Below are positions 26,354 to 34,521 of a DNA stretch of 64,000 bases, piece after piece (the stretch's first letter is position 1; each line of letters starts with the position of its first letter). Source of the stretch: a bacterium (GTDB lineage Bacteria; Gemmatimonadota; Glassbacteria; GWA2-58-10); contig JAJFUG010000029.1 in NCBI GenBank assembly GCA_021372515.1, forward strand, positions 1 through 64,000. Reading direction: 5' to 3'. A program made the position numbers and the translations under genes. Below the pieces are notes generated by a model, which was not told the origin of the DNA, ran no database searches, and worked only from the letters and a program-made list of their open reading frames with translations.

Positions 26354-26967
26354 AACGGGAAAATAAGCACTCAGCGATCTTTCTGGATAGAGACGGAGTA
26401 ATAAACGACATAGTGTATCACCAAGATATTGGAGTGCTCGACACGCCATTTTCGTTGGAGCAGTTCAAGCTCCTTCCGGGCGTAGCGAGGGCAATCAAAG
26501 ATATCAACGACTCCAGTTATCTCGCCATTCTGGTTTCCAACCAGCCCGGGGTGGCGAAAGAGCATTTCTCGCTGGATATCCACAACGCGATAGACCAAAA
26601 AATGACCGTTCTTCTGTCTGAAATGGGTGCATATCTTGATGATCGTTACTATTGCTTGGATCATCCAGAAGCAATACTGAAGGAATACCGGAATGACAGC
26701 GAATGGCGTAAACCAAGGCCAGGCATGATAATTGCTGCATGTCAAAAATATGGTCTTTCGGCGGAGTCTTGTTGGATGATCGGTGACAGTGTGGTCGATA
26801 TAATTGCGGCACAGGCCGCAGGGACCAGAAGTGTAATGATAGGGAAACGGCAATGTTATAACTGTAGATTGCTTTTCGAGAAAAGCGCGACTCCAGATAT
26901 GTTCGCCGATAATCTGAACGAAGCGGTGAGCAGGATTGTCGGAAAGATGAATGAGGGTGAAGAATGA
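26350..26967 (+). CDS. gmhB: D-glycero-D-manno-heptose-1,7-bisphosphate phosphatase (HAD-IIIA)
   Basis: 205 aa. The ATG overlaps the gmhA stop as ATGA; a longer frame begins inside gmhA and is unlikely. HAD motifs: AIFLDRDGVIND (nucleophile Asp and acid/base Asp), VSNQPGVAK, RKPRPGMI (motif III Lys) and WMIGDSVVDIIAAQAAG. A short His/Cys stretch near YYCLDHPE corresponds to the zinc loop of GmhB, here with fewer visible ligands than usual. It removes the C7 phosphate from heptose bisphosphate. Confidence 0.85.
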   Translation: MKRENKHSAIFLDRDGVINDIVYHQDIGVLDTPFSLEQFKLLPGVARAIKDINDSSYLAILVSNQPGVAKEHFSLDIHNAIDQKMTVLLSEMGAYLDDRYYCLDHPEAILKEYRNDSEWRKPRPGMIIAACQKYGLSAESCWMIGDSVVDIIAAQAAGTRSVMIGKRQCYNCRLLFEKSATPDMFADNLNEAVSRIVGKMNEGEE

Positions 26968-27632
26968 AAATATTTCTTGATACCGCAAAAATTGAAGAAA
27001 TAAACAAATGGATCAAGTCTGGTGTTATTGACGGTGTGACGACCAACCCATCGATTATGCTTAAAGACGGGATATCCAACATACGGGCGAGCATAAGCAC
27101 AATCGCAGCTGCTCTGGGGGATAAACCAGTATCGATTGAGGTGACCACCGATGATCCCGTGGAAGTACTGTCTCAGGCACGTAATTTTGCCTCCTGGGCG
27201 GAAAATATTGTCGTCAAGATACCTGTTATCGATGCAAGGGGTAATCATTGTCTCGATACTATTCATCGGCTGGAAAAAGATAACATCAGAGTGAACGTTA
27301 CAGCCGTGATGTCTTTCAATCAGGCTTTAATGGCGGCTAAAGCCGGGGCGACTTATGTCAGTATCTTTTTTGGAAGAGTCTGCGATGAAGGTCATGATGC
27401 GCAGATTCTGGTCCAAGAGTTCAAGAGATGGATACTCGACTGGAATTATAGATGTCAGATCATTGTAGGAAGCATACGGTCAGTGATGGACATTCAGAAA
27501 GCCGCAACCGCCGGAGCTCATATCATTACCATTCCTCCGAATTTCTTGACCAAAATGTGCGATCATATGTATACGAGAGAGACTGTTCGAATGTTCCTCG
27601 ATGATTCCCAGAAAAGCACAAAACCCAGATGA
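26964..27632 (+). CDS. Transaldolase / fructose-6-phosphate aldolase family
   Basis: 222 aa; ATGA overlap with gmhB. The short transaldolase (TalC/FSA-like) pattern is seen: MKIFLDTAKIEEI, GVTTNPSI, the Schiff-base lysine in VVKIPV near residue 86, NVTAVMSFNQALMAAKAGATYVS, and a C-terminal GAHIITIPP. In this operon a transaldolase would produce sedoheptulose 7-phosphate, the substrate of GmhA. That role is inferred from context. Fructose-6-phosphate aldolase activity is the alternative for this subfamily. Confidence 0.85.
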   Translation: MKIFLDTAKIEEINKWIKSGVIDGVTTNPSIMLKDGISNIRASISTIAAALGDKPVSIEVTTDDPVEVLSQARNFASWAENIVVKIPVIDARGNHCLDTIHRLEKDNIRVNVTAVMSFNQALMAAKAGATYVSIFFGRVCDEGHDAQILVQEFKRWILDWNYRCQIIVGSIRSVMDIQKAATAGAHIITIPPNFLTKMCDHMYTRETVRMFLDDSQKSTKPR

Positions 27633-28669
27633 GTCCGATCAAGATGAGTGCTGTCAGATTCGGAATAGCTGGCTGTGGAAGACATGCGCAGCAGAAGTAC
27701 CTGTTTTGTGATCGCTACTTGAAGAATGTGCAGCTTGGCAGCGTGTTCGATATCAATCCGCTTGTGCGTGAAAACCTTAAAATCCAACGCCCGGACATTC
27801 GCGTTTGCGAAAGCTTGGATGAGATACTCGATGACAAGTCCATTTCCTTCGTTGTCATAGCCGCACAAACTGCCAGCCATTTTGCCCTGGCAAAATCCTG
27901 TATTGAAAGCGGAAAAAATGTTCTTATTGAAAAACCGCTGACTGCTACTCTTGCTGAAGCCCAAGAGCTTAACAGCATATTAGAGAAGCACCCTGTTAAA
28001 ATTATGCTCGGACATCACCGCCGCTTCGGTGAAGCTGAGAGAATGATTGCAAAGTGCATCCAGAATAACGGCCTTGGAAAAGTGATTGCGATCCAGGTGA
28101 CCCATAATTTCAACGATCGCAGCCGCTCGCCTATGACTGGATATCTGGCGAATTCGGGATCGCATGACGGAGGAGTCGTTTACGAATATCTTTCACATGA
28201 GATCGATCTTTTGAGATTTTATTATCCGGGAGTCAGCATTCAGTCTATCCAAGGATTCAGGCAAAACATTCATCATTTCGAAGATACCGTTTCGCTTCAA
28301 TTTTTGCTGGATAATGGCGTGGTGGCTTCCTACCTGCTGAGTTCAGCCACCACGGATCAGGAAGAATACAAGGTCTTCGGCACAACTGGACAAATATCAT
28401 TCAACCGGTATCGAGATCCTTCTCCTCGATTCTATAGCCTTGACGACTTGTCTAATCGACCTCTTCGATTCATCCGTGAATATATGGATGCTCTTAAATC
28501 GCTGTTGCTTCTCAAGTATGGATTCAGAAAGTATCTTATTAAACCATATATCGATGAGATATGCTATTTCGTGCGTTGCATCCAAGAGGATAAAATTCCG
28601 GACTGTTCGATCCGAGAGGGCATTTACGTTATGGCAGTGCTCGAAAGAGTGGTGGAAGCACTTAAATAG
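27629..28669 (+). CDS. Gfo/Idh/MocA-family sugar oxidoreductase
   Basis: 346 aa; ATGA overlap with the transaldolase gene, with an in-frame ATG five codons later as an alternative. The Rossmann start FGIAGCGRHAQQKYL, a VVIAAQTASHFALAK segment and the family lysine in LIEKPLT mark an NAD(P)-dependent Gfo/Idh/MocA enzyme. The C-terminal domain has YEYLSHEIDLLRFYY with the usual catalytic His region. In glycan clusters such enzymes oxidise, reduce or epimerise nucleotide sugars. The substrate here is probably a heptose or hexose derivative but is not determined. Confidence 0.8.
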   Translation: MSPIKMSAVRFGIAGCGRHAQQKYLFCDRYLKNVQLGSVFDINPLVRENLKIQRPDIRVCESLDEILDDKSISFVVIAAQTASHFALAKSCIESGKNVLIEKPLTATLAEAQELNSILEKHPVKIMLGHHRRFGEAERMIAKCIQNNGLGKVIAIQVTHNFNDRSRSPMTGYLANSGSHDGGVVYEYLSHEIDLLRFYYPGVSIQSIQGFRQNIHHFEDTVSLQFLLDNGVVASYLLSSATTDQEEYKVFGTTGQISFNRYRDPSPRFYSLDDLSNRPLRFIREYMDALKSLLLLKYGFRKYLIKPYIDEICYFVRCIQEDKIPDCSIREGIYVMAVLERVVEALK

Positions 28670-28678
28670 AGGCATATT

Positions 28679-29374
28679 ATGTTGCAAATGGTTGTGCTTG
28701 CAGGCGGTTTGGGTACAAGGCTGGGCAGTCTGGGCGAAACAACGCCAAAGTCTCTGATTCGGATACAGGGAATCCCATTCATCGAGTTGCAACTCGATTT
28801 ATTCGAAGCCCAAGGAATAGAGAGAGTCCTTTACCTTGTCGGGCACTTGGGAGAAAGCATAATACGGCATTTTAGCGGTGATAATTACAAAGGCATGAGC
28901 ATTTCTTTCAGCCGTGAACCGGAAAATATGCTTCTTGGCACAGGAGGCGCTCTCAAATGGGCTGAGGGTTTGCTGGAGGAAGATTATTTCCTGACTTACG
29001 GTGATTCTTTCCTGCCGATTGATTATTCATCTGTTGAAAATCATTATTTTTCGAATGGCAGTTTTCCTGTTATGACAGTATTCAGAAATAGCAATAATTT
29101 CGATAAAAGCAATTTAACCATCGAGAACGGCCGAGTGGTCGAATATAGTAAACTTGGCGAAAAGGAATACAACTATATCGACTATGGCCTGTCCGTCTTG
29201 AATAAAAACAATTTAGCCGATTTCGAGCGTGGAATGAAGTTTGACTTGGAAGTTTTAATAACTAAGCTAATTTCTTCCGGCAGCCTTCTGGCATATGAAG
29301 TTTTTGAACGGTTCTATGAGATCGGAACCAAACAAGGGATTTGCAGTCTCGAGGATTATTTTGATGCTAAATAA
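28679..29374 (+). CDS. hddC: Sugar-1-phosphate nucleotidyltransferase, probable heptose-1-phosphate guanylyltransferase
   Basis: 231 aa; AGAGG is 6 nt upstream of the ATG. N-terminal VLAGGLGTRLG with the TPKSLI lysine is the nucleotidyltransferase signature, followed by EPENMLLGTGGALKWA and FLTYGDSFLPID (metal Asp). Small, single-domain size and the hddA/gmhA/gmhB neighbours point to HddC, which joins heptose 1-phosphate and GTP to give GDP-heptose. A hexose-1-phosphate specificity cannot be excluded from sequence alone. The gene overlaps the GT2 gene by 11 nt. Confidence 0.8.
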   Translation: MLQMVVLAGGLGTRLGSLGETTPKSLIRIQGIPFIELQLDLFEAQGIERVLYLVGHLGESIIRHFSGDNYKGMSISFSREPENMLLGTGGALKWAEGLLEEDYFLTYGDSFLPIDYSSVENHYFSNGSFPVMTVFRNSNNFDKSNLTIENGRVVEYSKLGEKEYNYIDYGLSVLNKNNLADFERGMKFDLEVLITKLISSGSLLAYEVFERFYEIGTKQGICSLEDYFDAK

Positions 29375-30098
29375 CATTGACCTCAGCATAATAATACCTT
29401 GTTTCAACGAACGGCACCGTATCCTCGAAACCTTGGAAGCTTCATTCACATATCTCGACTCTCAGCCGATCAGTTATGAAATACTGATCATGGATGACGC
29501 AAGCACGGACGGTTTTGCAGAACTGGTCCGCGAGAAATATCAACGGGATAATCTGTACATCCACCAGTTTAAGAAAAACATGGGAAAGGGTTATTCCATC
29601 GGAGTTGGAGTAGAAAAAGCCCTTGGCAAATACATCATGTTCATGGACGCAGACTTGGCGGTGCCGATTGAAGAAGTTTCCACTTTGCTGAAAAATCTGA
29701 AAGGTGGGTACGACGTAGTAGCCGGTATCCGCCTTTTCGATAACGAGAATACTTCAAGGTTCCGTCGAATCATTGGCTTCTCGCTTCTGCTGTATGCGAA
29801 CATTATTCTTTCTCTACCCCCGGTGCCTGATACACAATGTGGATTTAAGGGATTCCGATGTCAGGCGGCGCGAGATATCTTCAAACTTGCCCGGACAAAA
29901 AGGGGTATGTTCGATATTGAAATTTTGTTTCTGTCCAAGAAACTGGGGTTGAGGATTAAAAGCCAACCCGTTCATTGGATCGAAAAAAAAGGCTCCACCA
30001 TAAATCTGCTCAGATGCATTCTTTTCGATCCTTTCGATATTCTAAAGATTTCTTTGAGAGATCTATTCTCCGGCTATGGGTATAACACAAGCCGTTAA
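29364..30098 (+). CDS. Family 2 glycosyltransferase, polyprenyl-phosphate sugar synthase type
   Basis: 244 aa from the ATG inside the end of hddC; GAGG lies 9 nt upstream. GT-A motifs: DLSIIIPCFNE, ILIMDDASTDG, GKGYSIGVGVEKALG, the metal-binding MDADLAVP, and QCGFKGFR. This is the pattern of dolichyl-phosphate glucose/mannose synthases. No C-terminal transmembrane pair is visible, so it is soluble or peripheral. It would load a sugar on undecaprenyl phosphate for a GT-C enzyme; the protein at 22543-24468 is the candidate. Confidence 0.82.
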   Translation: MLNNIDLSIIIPCFNERHRILETLEASFTYLDSQPISYEILIMDDASTDGFAELVREKYQRDNLYIHQFKKNMGKGYSIGVGVEKALGKYIMFMDADLAVPIEEVSTLLKNLKGGYDVVAGIRLFDNENTSRFRRIIGFSLLLYANIILSLPPVPDTQCGFKGFRCQAARDIFKLARTKRGMFDIEILFLSKKLGLRIKSQPVHWIEKKGSTINLLRCILFDPFDILKISLRDLFSGYGYNTSR

Positions 30099-30114
30099 CT
30101 CGGGAGAATGCTCA

Positions 30115-30834
30115 ATGGCCCCGACTGATTGGAGTAAGATCCATCAGGAAGATAAAAGCTGGAGGCAGCAGATACAAGGCGACGCTATCTCAGATTATGT
30201 CGTCGAGCGGTATATCCAACTTTTCGAGGAAGCTTTCAACGGGTCGCCCCGGCTTAGTTTTCTTGAAGTCGGATCGGGTACCGGTGATATTTCCAGGCGG
30301 ATTGTAAACAGTAAATACCCATTTGTCTCGAGGTATGTTGTAAGTGAATCTTTTCAGAAAGGAGTGGACTGGCTGGCGGAAAAAGGGCTTGAGGCAAAAC
30401 TGATCGATGCTCAATCCATTGATTTGCCAGATGAGAGTTTCGATGTGGTGATTTCTTTCGATGTCATGCACCATGTTGATAAGCCTGCCGCTATGGCAAG
30501 AGAGATGGCGAGGGTTTCGAAGGGAAGAGTTCTTCTTACCGAAGCCAACGGTTTGAGCCTCGGCAGAAAGCTTATGGAACTGACAGCCGGTCATCGCGCC
30601 GCGGGCGAGAGATCATATCTGCCAATGAATTATATCCGCTTTTTTTCCTCCATCGACAGCATCAGGATTACCAAGCTGGTTAAATATCCCTTTCTTTTTG
30701 TCTTCAAAACACCAGATTGCTTTTCGGGCAGCGTTATACTTCTAAGCCGGATTTTGGAAAAGATCCCGTTTTTTAAGTGGCAATGTGCAACAGTCTGCCT
30801 GGATCTGACTTTTGAAAGGAAAGGTAATAAATGA
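30115..30834 (+). CDS. Class I SAM-dependent methyltransferase (first of three)
   Basis: 239 aa; CGGGAGA is 8 nt before the chosen ATG. The SAM-binding motif I is FLEVGSGTGDISRR, followed by IDLPDESFDVVISFDVMHHV (motifs II and post-II). The C-terminal third is hydrophobic and basic, with no clear transmembrane helix. It overlaps the next methyltransferase by ATGA. Substrate unknown; O-methylation of a heptose or of the glycan terminus fits the cluster. Confidence 0.75.
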   Translation: MAPTDWSKIHQEDKSWRQQIQGDAISDYVVERYIQLFEEAFNGSPRLSFLEVGSGTGDISRRIVNSKYPFVSRYVVSESFQKGVDWLAEKGLEAKLIDAQSIDLPDESFDVVISFDVMHHVDKPAAMAREMARVSKGRVLLTEANGLSLGRKLMELTAGHRAAGERSYLPMNYIRFFSSIDSIRITKLVKYPFLFVFKTPDCFSGSVILLSRILEKIPFFKWQCATVCLDLTFERKGNK

Positions 30835-31490
30835 AAGAGGGAGAGGCTTGGCATTCCATTTACAGAAATGCTGCACTTAAAACAAGAAGACAGAGAAAAC
30901 ACTGGAAGAAATACGATAAATATCAACTTCCCAAAGAATTGTCGAATGCTTTGATTTTAGATCTTTGCTGCGGTTCGGGCGAATTTGCCGTAAAGGCCGC
31001 CACTGAAAACCCTTCTTCCACTGTTGTTGGCATCGACTTACGACCTGAGTTCAAAGTTCTCGCTCATGTGCGGAACCTTTTCTTCATCAAATCCAACGCA
31101 ATTGAACTGCCAGTTAAATCAGGCACTGTCAGTCAGTTATTTATTATGCACTCACTACACCATTTAGGACAGATTGCGGAATTGAAAATACTGTTGCAGG
31201 AATTGCGAAGAATCATGGTAATCGGTGGAGTATTACATCTCATTGACCATTATCCGAGTTGGCAGCTTAAGCTGGCGTTCACTTCGCTGAAGAGTCCAAT
31301 CGCACGATTACTTCCATGGACTCGCTGTTTTGGTATGCAACTTAAGGAAGAAAATCAAATCGTAAATTACTGGCTGAACAATTATTCTTCCTTTTTCCCC
31401 TTGTTGAATAACGCGTCTTTTGAGCGATTGATATTTCGGAAGGAATTGTTTTTTTTCTATGCTTGTTATAAGGTGAGACAAATACAATGA
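30831..31490 (+). CDS. Class I SAM-dependent methyltransferase (second of three)
   Basis: 219 aa; ATGA overlap on both sides. Motif I reads LILDLCCGSGEFAVKAA and the acidic end of strand 2 is VVGIDLRPEF. The post-II segment is VSQLFIMHSLHHL, and VIGGVLHLIDHYP follows. The two adjacent Cys in motif I are not typical but do not disrupt the glycine loop. It is very AT-rich. Part of the glycan operon; substrate unknown. Confidence 0.72.
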   Translation: MKEGEAWHSIYRNAALKTRRQRKHWKKYDKYQLPKELSNALILDLCCGSGEFAVKAATENPSSTVVGIDLRPEFKVLAHVRNLFFIKSNAIELPVKSGTVSQLFIMHSLHHLGQIAELKILLQELRRIMVIGGVLHLIDHYPSWQLKLAFTSLKSPIARLLPWTRCFGMQLKEENQIVNYWLNNYSSFFPLLNNASFERLIFRKELFFFYACYKVRQIQ

Positions 31491-32248
31491 AAACATCATT
31501 GGAAAATGAATATACCGCCTTGATGAAACGAGTGACTGAAGTCGAAAGCACCTATTGGTGGTGTGTCGGCCGTACGGCCATATTGCACAATGTATTCGAT
31601 CAGTTTATGCCGAAGAATTCCAAAATATTAAATCTTGGTAGTGGGCCAGGAGGAATTGGAAATTTGGCCTCCGACTATGGATGGGTTGCAGACCTTGATA
31701 TCGATCTGAAAAACCTTCTAAAGGATAGCTCTGTTAAGAATAGAACGAAAATCTGTGCGGACGGGTTTTCTTTACCGATAAAAGCAAACAGCATCGATGT
31801 TCTTATATGCTTGGATGTTCTGGAGCATATTGAGGAAGACACCCTTTTTCTAAAAGAAATTAAAAGAGTCTTAAATAACATGGAAGGGAGATTGTTCCTG
31901 ACAGTCCCGGCTTATTCATGGATGTGGTCGTCCCATGATGATATCTTAGGCCATAGAAAAAGGTATACGAAAAAAACACTACTGAGAATTATGACGAATA
32001 TGGGCTTTCAGATACAATACATTACATACTATAACACTGTCTTGTTTCCACTATCTATATTGAATACAATAAAAGATCGTATGATTAGTAAATTTGGACA
32101 GCGTTCAGAACAATTTCCGGGCGCCGGTGGTATTGTCAACGATATTCTTACAGCCATTTTCTCATCAGAACGCTGGTTCATTCCAAAAAGATCATTCTTA
32201 TTTGGCAATTCGTTATTAGTGTATGCAAAGATAAATTGCAGTCGATAA
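31487..32248 (+). CDS. Class I SAM-dependent methyltransferase (third of three)
   Basis: 253 aa; starts by ATGA overlap. An N-terminal ESTYWWCVGR segment precedes motif I (ILNLGSGPGGIGNLAS), then VLICLDVLEHIEEDTLFLKE and LFLTVPAYSWMWSSHDD with HRKRYTKKTL. The YWW...GR opening and the H-R-Y motif are common in methyltransferases of polysaccharide clusters. It is the last gene of the island; AT-rich sequence continues for about 100 bp, then the right IS remnant begins. Confidence 0.75.
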   Translation: MKTSLENEYTALMKRVTEVESTYWWCVGRTAILHNVFDQFMPKNSKILNLGSGPGGIGNLASDYGWVADLDIDLKNLLKDSSVKNRTKICADGFSLPIKANSIDVLICLDVLEHIEEDTLFLKEIKRVLNNMEGRLFLTVPAYSWMWSSHDDILGHRKRYTKKTLLRIMTNMGFQIQYITYYNTVLFPLSILNTIKDRMISKFGQRSEQFPGAGGIVNDILTAIFSSERWFIPKRSFLFGNSLLVYAKINCSR

Positions 32249-32369
32249 ACCGATTTGTTGCTTTTCTCTGGACTTATTTGACACCCTATTCCCTATTATG
32301 TTCTCTATCCTTCATCCTATCAAAATTCTACTCCGTGGAGTATTCCGCTCCTAATAGGGCCGATAGCCT

Positions 32370-32910
32370 CTGATAGACGAGTCCTGTCTTGAAGCCGCCA
32401 AAGAACGACTCAGCCACCGCGTTGTCCCACCAGTCACCCATCCGCGCATCCGTACCGCTACACGCCGACAGCTCACCAACCGGCCCCACGATCCTGGAGC
32501 TCAACAGCGCTCTTCGGACTGCCCGCTCGTCCCTTATGGACCTCGAAAACCGACTGCCTCTGTCGCCCCAGAACCTTCCGGCTCGGCGGACGCTTGCTCC
32601 AGGCGTATGTCAAGAATCTAACAGTTCTTTGAGACGATGGCCGGGGCTTTTGAGATATCCCGCTCCTTGCGGGCATCCTCCGACTCCCGGCGCAGACTGC
32701 GGTTCTCCTCCTCCAGTGGTTTCGTTTGTGTTGTGCCCGAAAAGCTTCCACCGCGTCTGTCAGTAACGAACTGCGCCAAGCCCCTACTCTCTCCCTGGTA
32801 TAACTTATCTCACGCTCTACAGAACAATAGCCTTTGTCTGAACTGTCTGCCTGTCTCACTGCTTTACGCTTGAACTCTGAGTCATATTGCTTCCGCTGTT
32901 ACTCGCTCAT
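32370..32910 (-). mobile_element. Decayed IS3-family element, right copy (inverted)
   Basis: Read on the minus strand from an ATG at 32910: OrfA with an early stop (MSE-stop-QRKQYDSEFKRKAVRQ), HTH-like VGAWRSSLL, then frame changes into OrfB N-terminal sequence (SKRPPSRKVLGRQ). It then jumps straight to DWWDNAVAESFFGGFKT and breaks off near 32370. The internal deletion is the same as in the left copy, so both descend from one already defective element. This copy keeps more of OrfA and less of the OrfB end. Confidence 0.8.
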
Positions 32911-32970
32911 GCATTCACCTACCCCCAAATAACTTGGGCTCTGGAGGCGTCCACTGTTTCGGGGATGCTT

Positions 32971-33053
32971 CAGCCTGGCCGCATTGTTCCGCGGGCCGAG
33001 GATAAGCCGGAAAAATCCGCTGCCTCGGCTACGTTTGGGACAGAAACGGCAAA
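32971..33053. repeat. Dispersed 83-bp repeat, copy A
   Basis: Gap-free match to 47615-47697 with about 16 differences in 83 positions (my count). It contains GCCGAGG and CCTCGGC arms that could form an imperfect hairpin. It lies just upstream, on the minus strand, of the right IS3 OrfA start. Confidence 0.65.
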
Positions 33054-33177
33054 AAAGCAATGGGAGGGGAGATATAAGCGAGACAAAAGAGCCGAATGCT
33101 CTGATCGGCACATTCCGGCAATCTTATCCCTGGCCGGGGAGGACGACTTGTGGCGGTGTCCCGGCTGGCGGCGCCTG

Positions 33178-33211
33178 AAAAAACCCCCGGCGCGGTTCTC
33201 CGCGCCGGGGG
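33178..33211 (-). terminator. Rho-independent terminator of module 2
   Basis: On the minus strand CCCCCGGCGCGG and CCGCGCCGGGGG form a perfect 12-bp stem with an AGAA loop, followed by six T. It lies 27 bp after the stop of the PorV-like gene. Confidence 0.93.
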
Positions 33212-33237
33212 TAGTCCTGCCTCTCGGATTACCGGGC

Positions 33238-34452
33238 TCAGAATCCGAACGACATGGTGAAGAAATTGTCGGCGGACAGACGGCCCTTGTTCTTGTAGGC
33301 GTAGTTGAAACAAATCTTGCGGGTGCCGAAAATCCTCTGCACGCCACCGCCGATGCTGAACCCACGGAACGCCCCATCGTCGTTGCCGTAGTACTCGTAA
33401 CCGAACTGATCGGACTTGTCGTCGAACTCGTCGGTCTGGAACATCCAGCCGGTGCGGATGGCGAACGAGAGGAACGGATCGTAGCTGTAGTTCATCTCGG
33501 TGCCCGCGGCGTAGCTCAGCGGGATGTAGCTGGGCCTGAGCATCTCGGCCGTGGCCAGCCAGTTCACTTTCTCACTCGACAGGAGGCTGTAGGAGAGCGC
33601 CATCTTGACCGAGGAGGGCAGGCGGTAGGTGTGGGTGCGCAGCATCATGTAGCGCTCGCCGCGCTCGGCGATGGAATAGGGATCGGTGCTGAAATCCTGG
33701 TAGCCGCTGGGCATACCGCCCTCGCGGTCCTCGGCTCCCACCGCCCGGATCAGGTTCGGCCCGCCCATGGTGATGTTGGTCCCCAGGTTCTGGATGGCGA
33801 AAGCGAACTTGATCTCGCGTTCCATGAACTCGGTGTGGTAGATCGCCCCGGCGTCGATGGCGAAAGCGTTGCCGCCGATGTTGTTCATCACGTCCTGGTG
33901 AATGTATTTCAGGTTAAGGCCGCCGGTGAAGCGGTCGCTGAAATTATAGGCCAGCGACCCGCCCATCTGGAAATCGTAGGCACGGAACATCGATCCCGTG
34001 CCGCCCGGGTTGGCCACGGTGGTGATCTCCATGTCCGGGATGTCCAGGTAGCCGAAGAACCCTCCCACCACCACGTTGCCGTCCGCTATCGGGAAAGCCG
34101 CGGCGGCGAAGGAATAGTTCAGGTCCATGGTGTAGTCCACCACGGTGAGCATGACTTCCTTTTTCTGCAGGAAACCCAGCCCGGCCGGGTTCCACCACAC
34201 GGCGCTGATATCGTCGACCGTCGCGGTGTAAGCACCGCCCATGCCGATCCCGCGCGCCCCGACCGGGATGGTCAGGAACTCGGCCGCCCGCACCCCGACG
34301 AACGAGGAATTGTTCAGCCGTCCCTGCCCGAGGTACTTGTCGAGGCCGCTGTATTCCTGTTGCGGGACGCCCTGGGCAGCCAGCGGCATAGCGGCCAGCA
34401 GCAGCAGGAGCACGCCCGCCCGAATGGCCTGTCCGGCCATCGCTTTTCTCAT
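33238..34452 (-). CDS. PorV/UPF0164-like outer-membrane beta-barrel protein (module 2)
   Basis: 404 aa from the ATG 6 nt after GGAGG; a longer frame upstream lacks a ribosome site. The signal peptide ends at AAQ, and the mature start is PQQEYSGLDKYLGQG. Family motifs: FLTIPVGARGIGMGGAYTA, DDISAVWWNPAGLGFLQKKE, NAFAIDAGAIYHTEFMERE and a terminal FTMSFGF strand. Strongly similar to the 13853-15064 and 52055-53266 proteins throughout. It lies 69 bp after its exoprotein gene and closes the operon at a strong terminator. Confidence 0.87.
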   Translation of the reverse strand: MRKAMAGQAIRAGVLLLLLAAMPLAAQGVPQQEYSGLDKYLGQGRLNNSSFVGVRAAEFLTIPVGARGIGMGGAYTATVDDISAVWWNPAGLGFLQKKEVMLTVVDYTMDLNYSFAAAAFPIADGNVVVGGFFGYLDIPDMEITTVANPGGTGSMFRAYDFQMGGSLAYNFSDRFTGGLNLKYIHQDVMNNIGGNAFAIDAGAIYHTEFMEREIKFAFAIQNLGTNITMGGPNLIRAVGAEDREGGMPSGYQDFSTDPYSIAERGERYMMLRTHTYRLPSSVKMALSYSLLSSEKVNWLATAEMLRPSYIPLSYAAGTEMNYSYDPFLSFAIRTGWMFQTDEFDDKSDQFGYEYYGNDDGAFRGFSIGGGVQRIFGTRKICFNYAYKNKGRLSADNFFTMSFGF

Positions 34453-34521
34453 ATTCAACCTCCGTTCAAACGGCGAGGAAAGTAGTTGCGCGATTGTTGC
34501 CCGCATCGGATGCCTCCCGGC

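Larger units (their letters stand above)
22543..32248 (+). other. AT-rich heptose/glycan biosynthesis island
   Basis: Eleven same-strand genes are visibly AT-richer than everything around them. They are bounded left and right by inverted IS3 remnants. ATGA or short overlaps link most of the last ten genes, so they form one or two operons. The content (heptose nucleotide synthesis, GT2, GT-C, methyltransferases) is that of a surface-glycan cassette acquired by transfer. Confidence 0.8.
32249..33237. other. Right junction of the island, gene-poor
   Basis: It contains the inverted IS3 remnant (32370-32910), one copy of the 83-bp dispersed repeat (32971-33053) and the terminator of the second module (33178-33211). 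No intact gene is seen. Confidence 0.75.

Noticed and set aside
22543-32248. CRISPR array, prophage or conjugation genes in the AT-rich island
   Set aside because: No spaced repeats and no integrase, phage or transfer genes were found; the content is glycan biosynthesis only.
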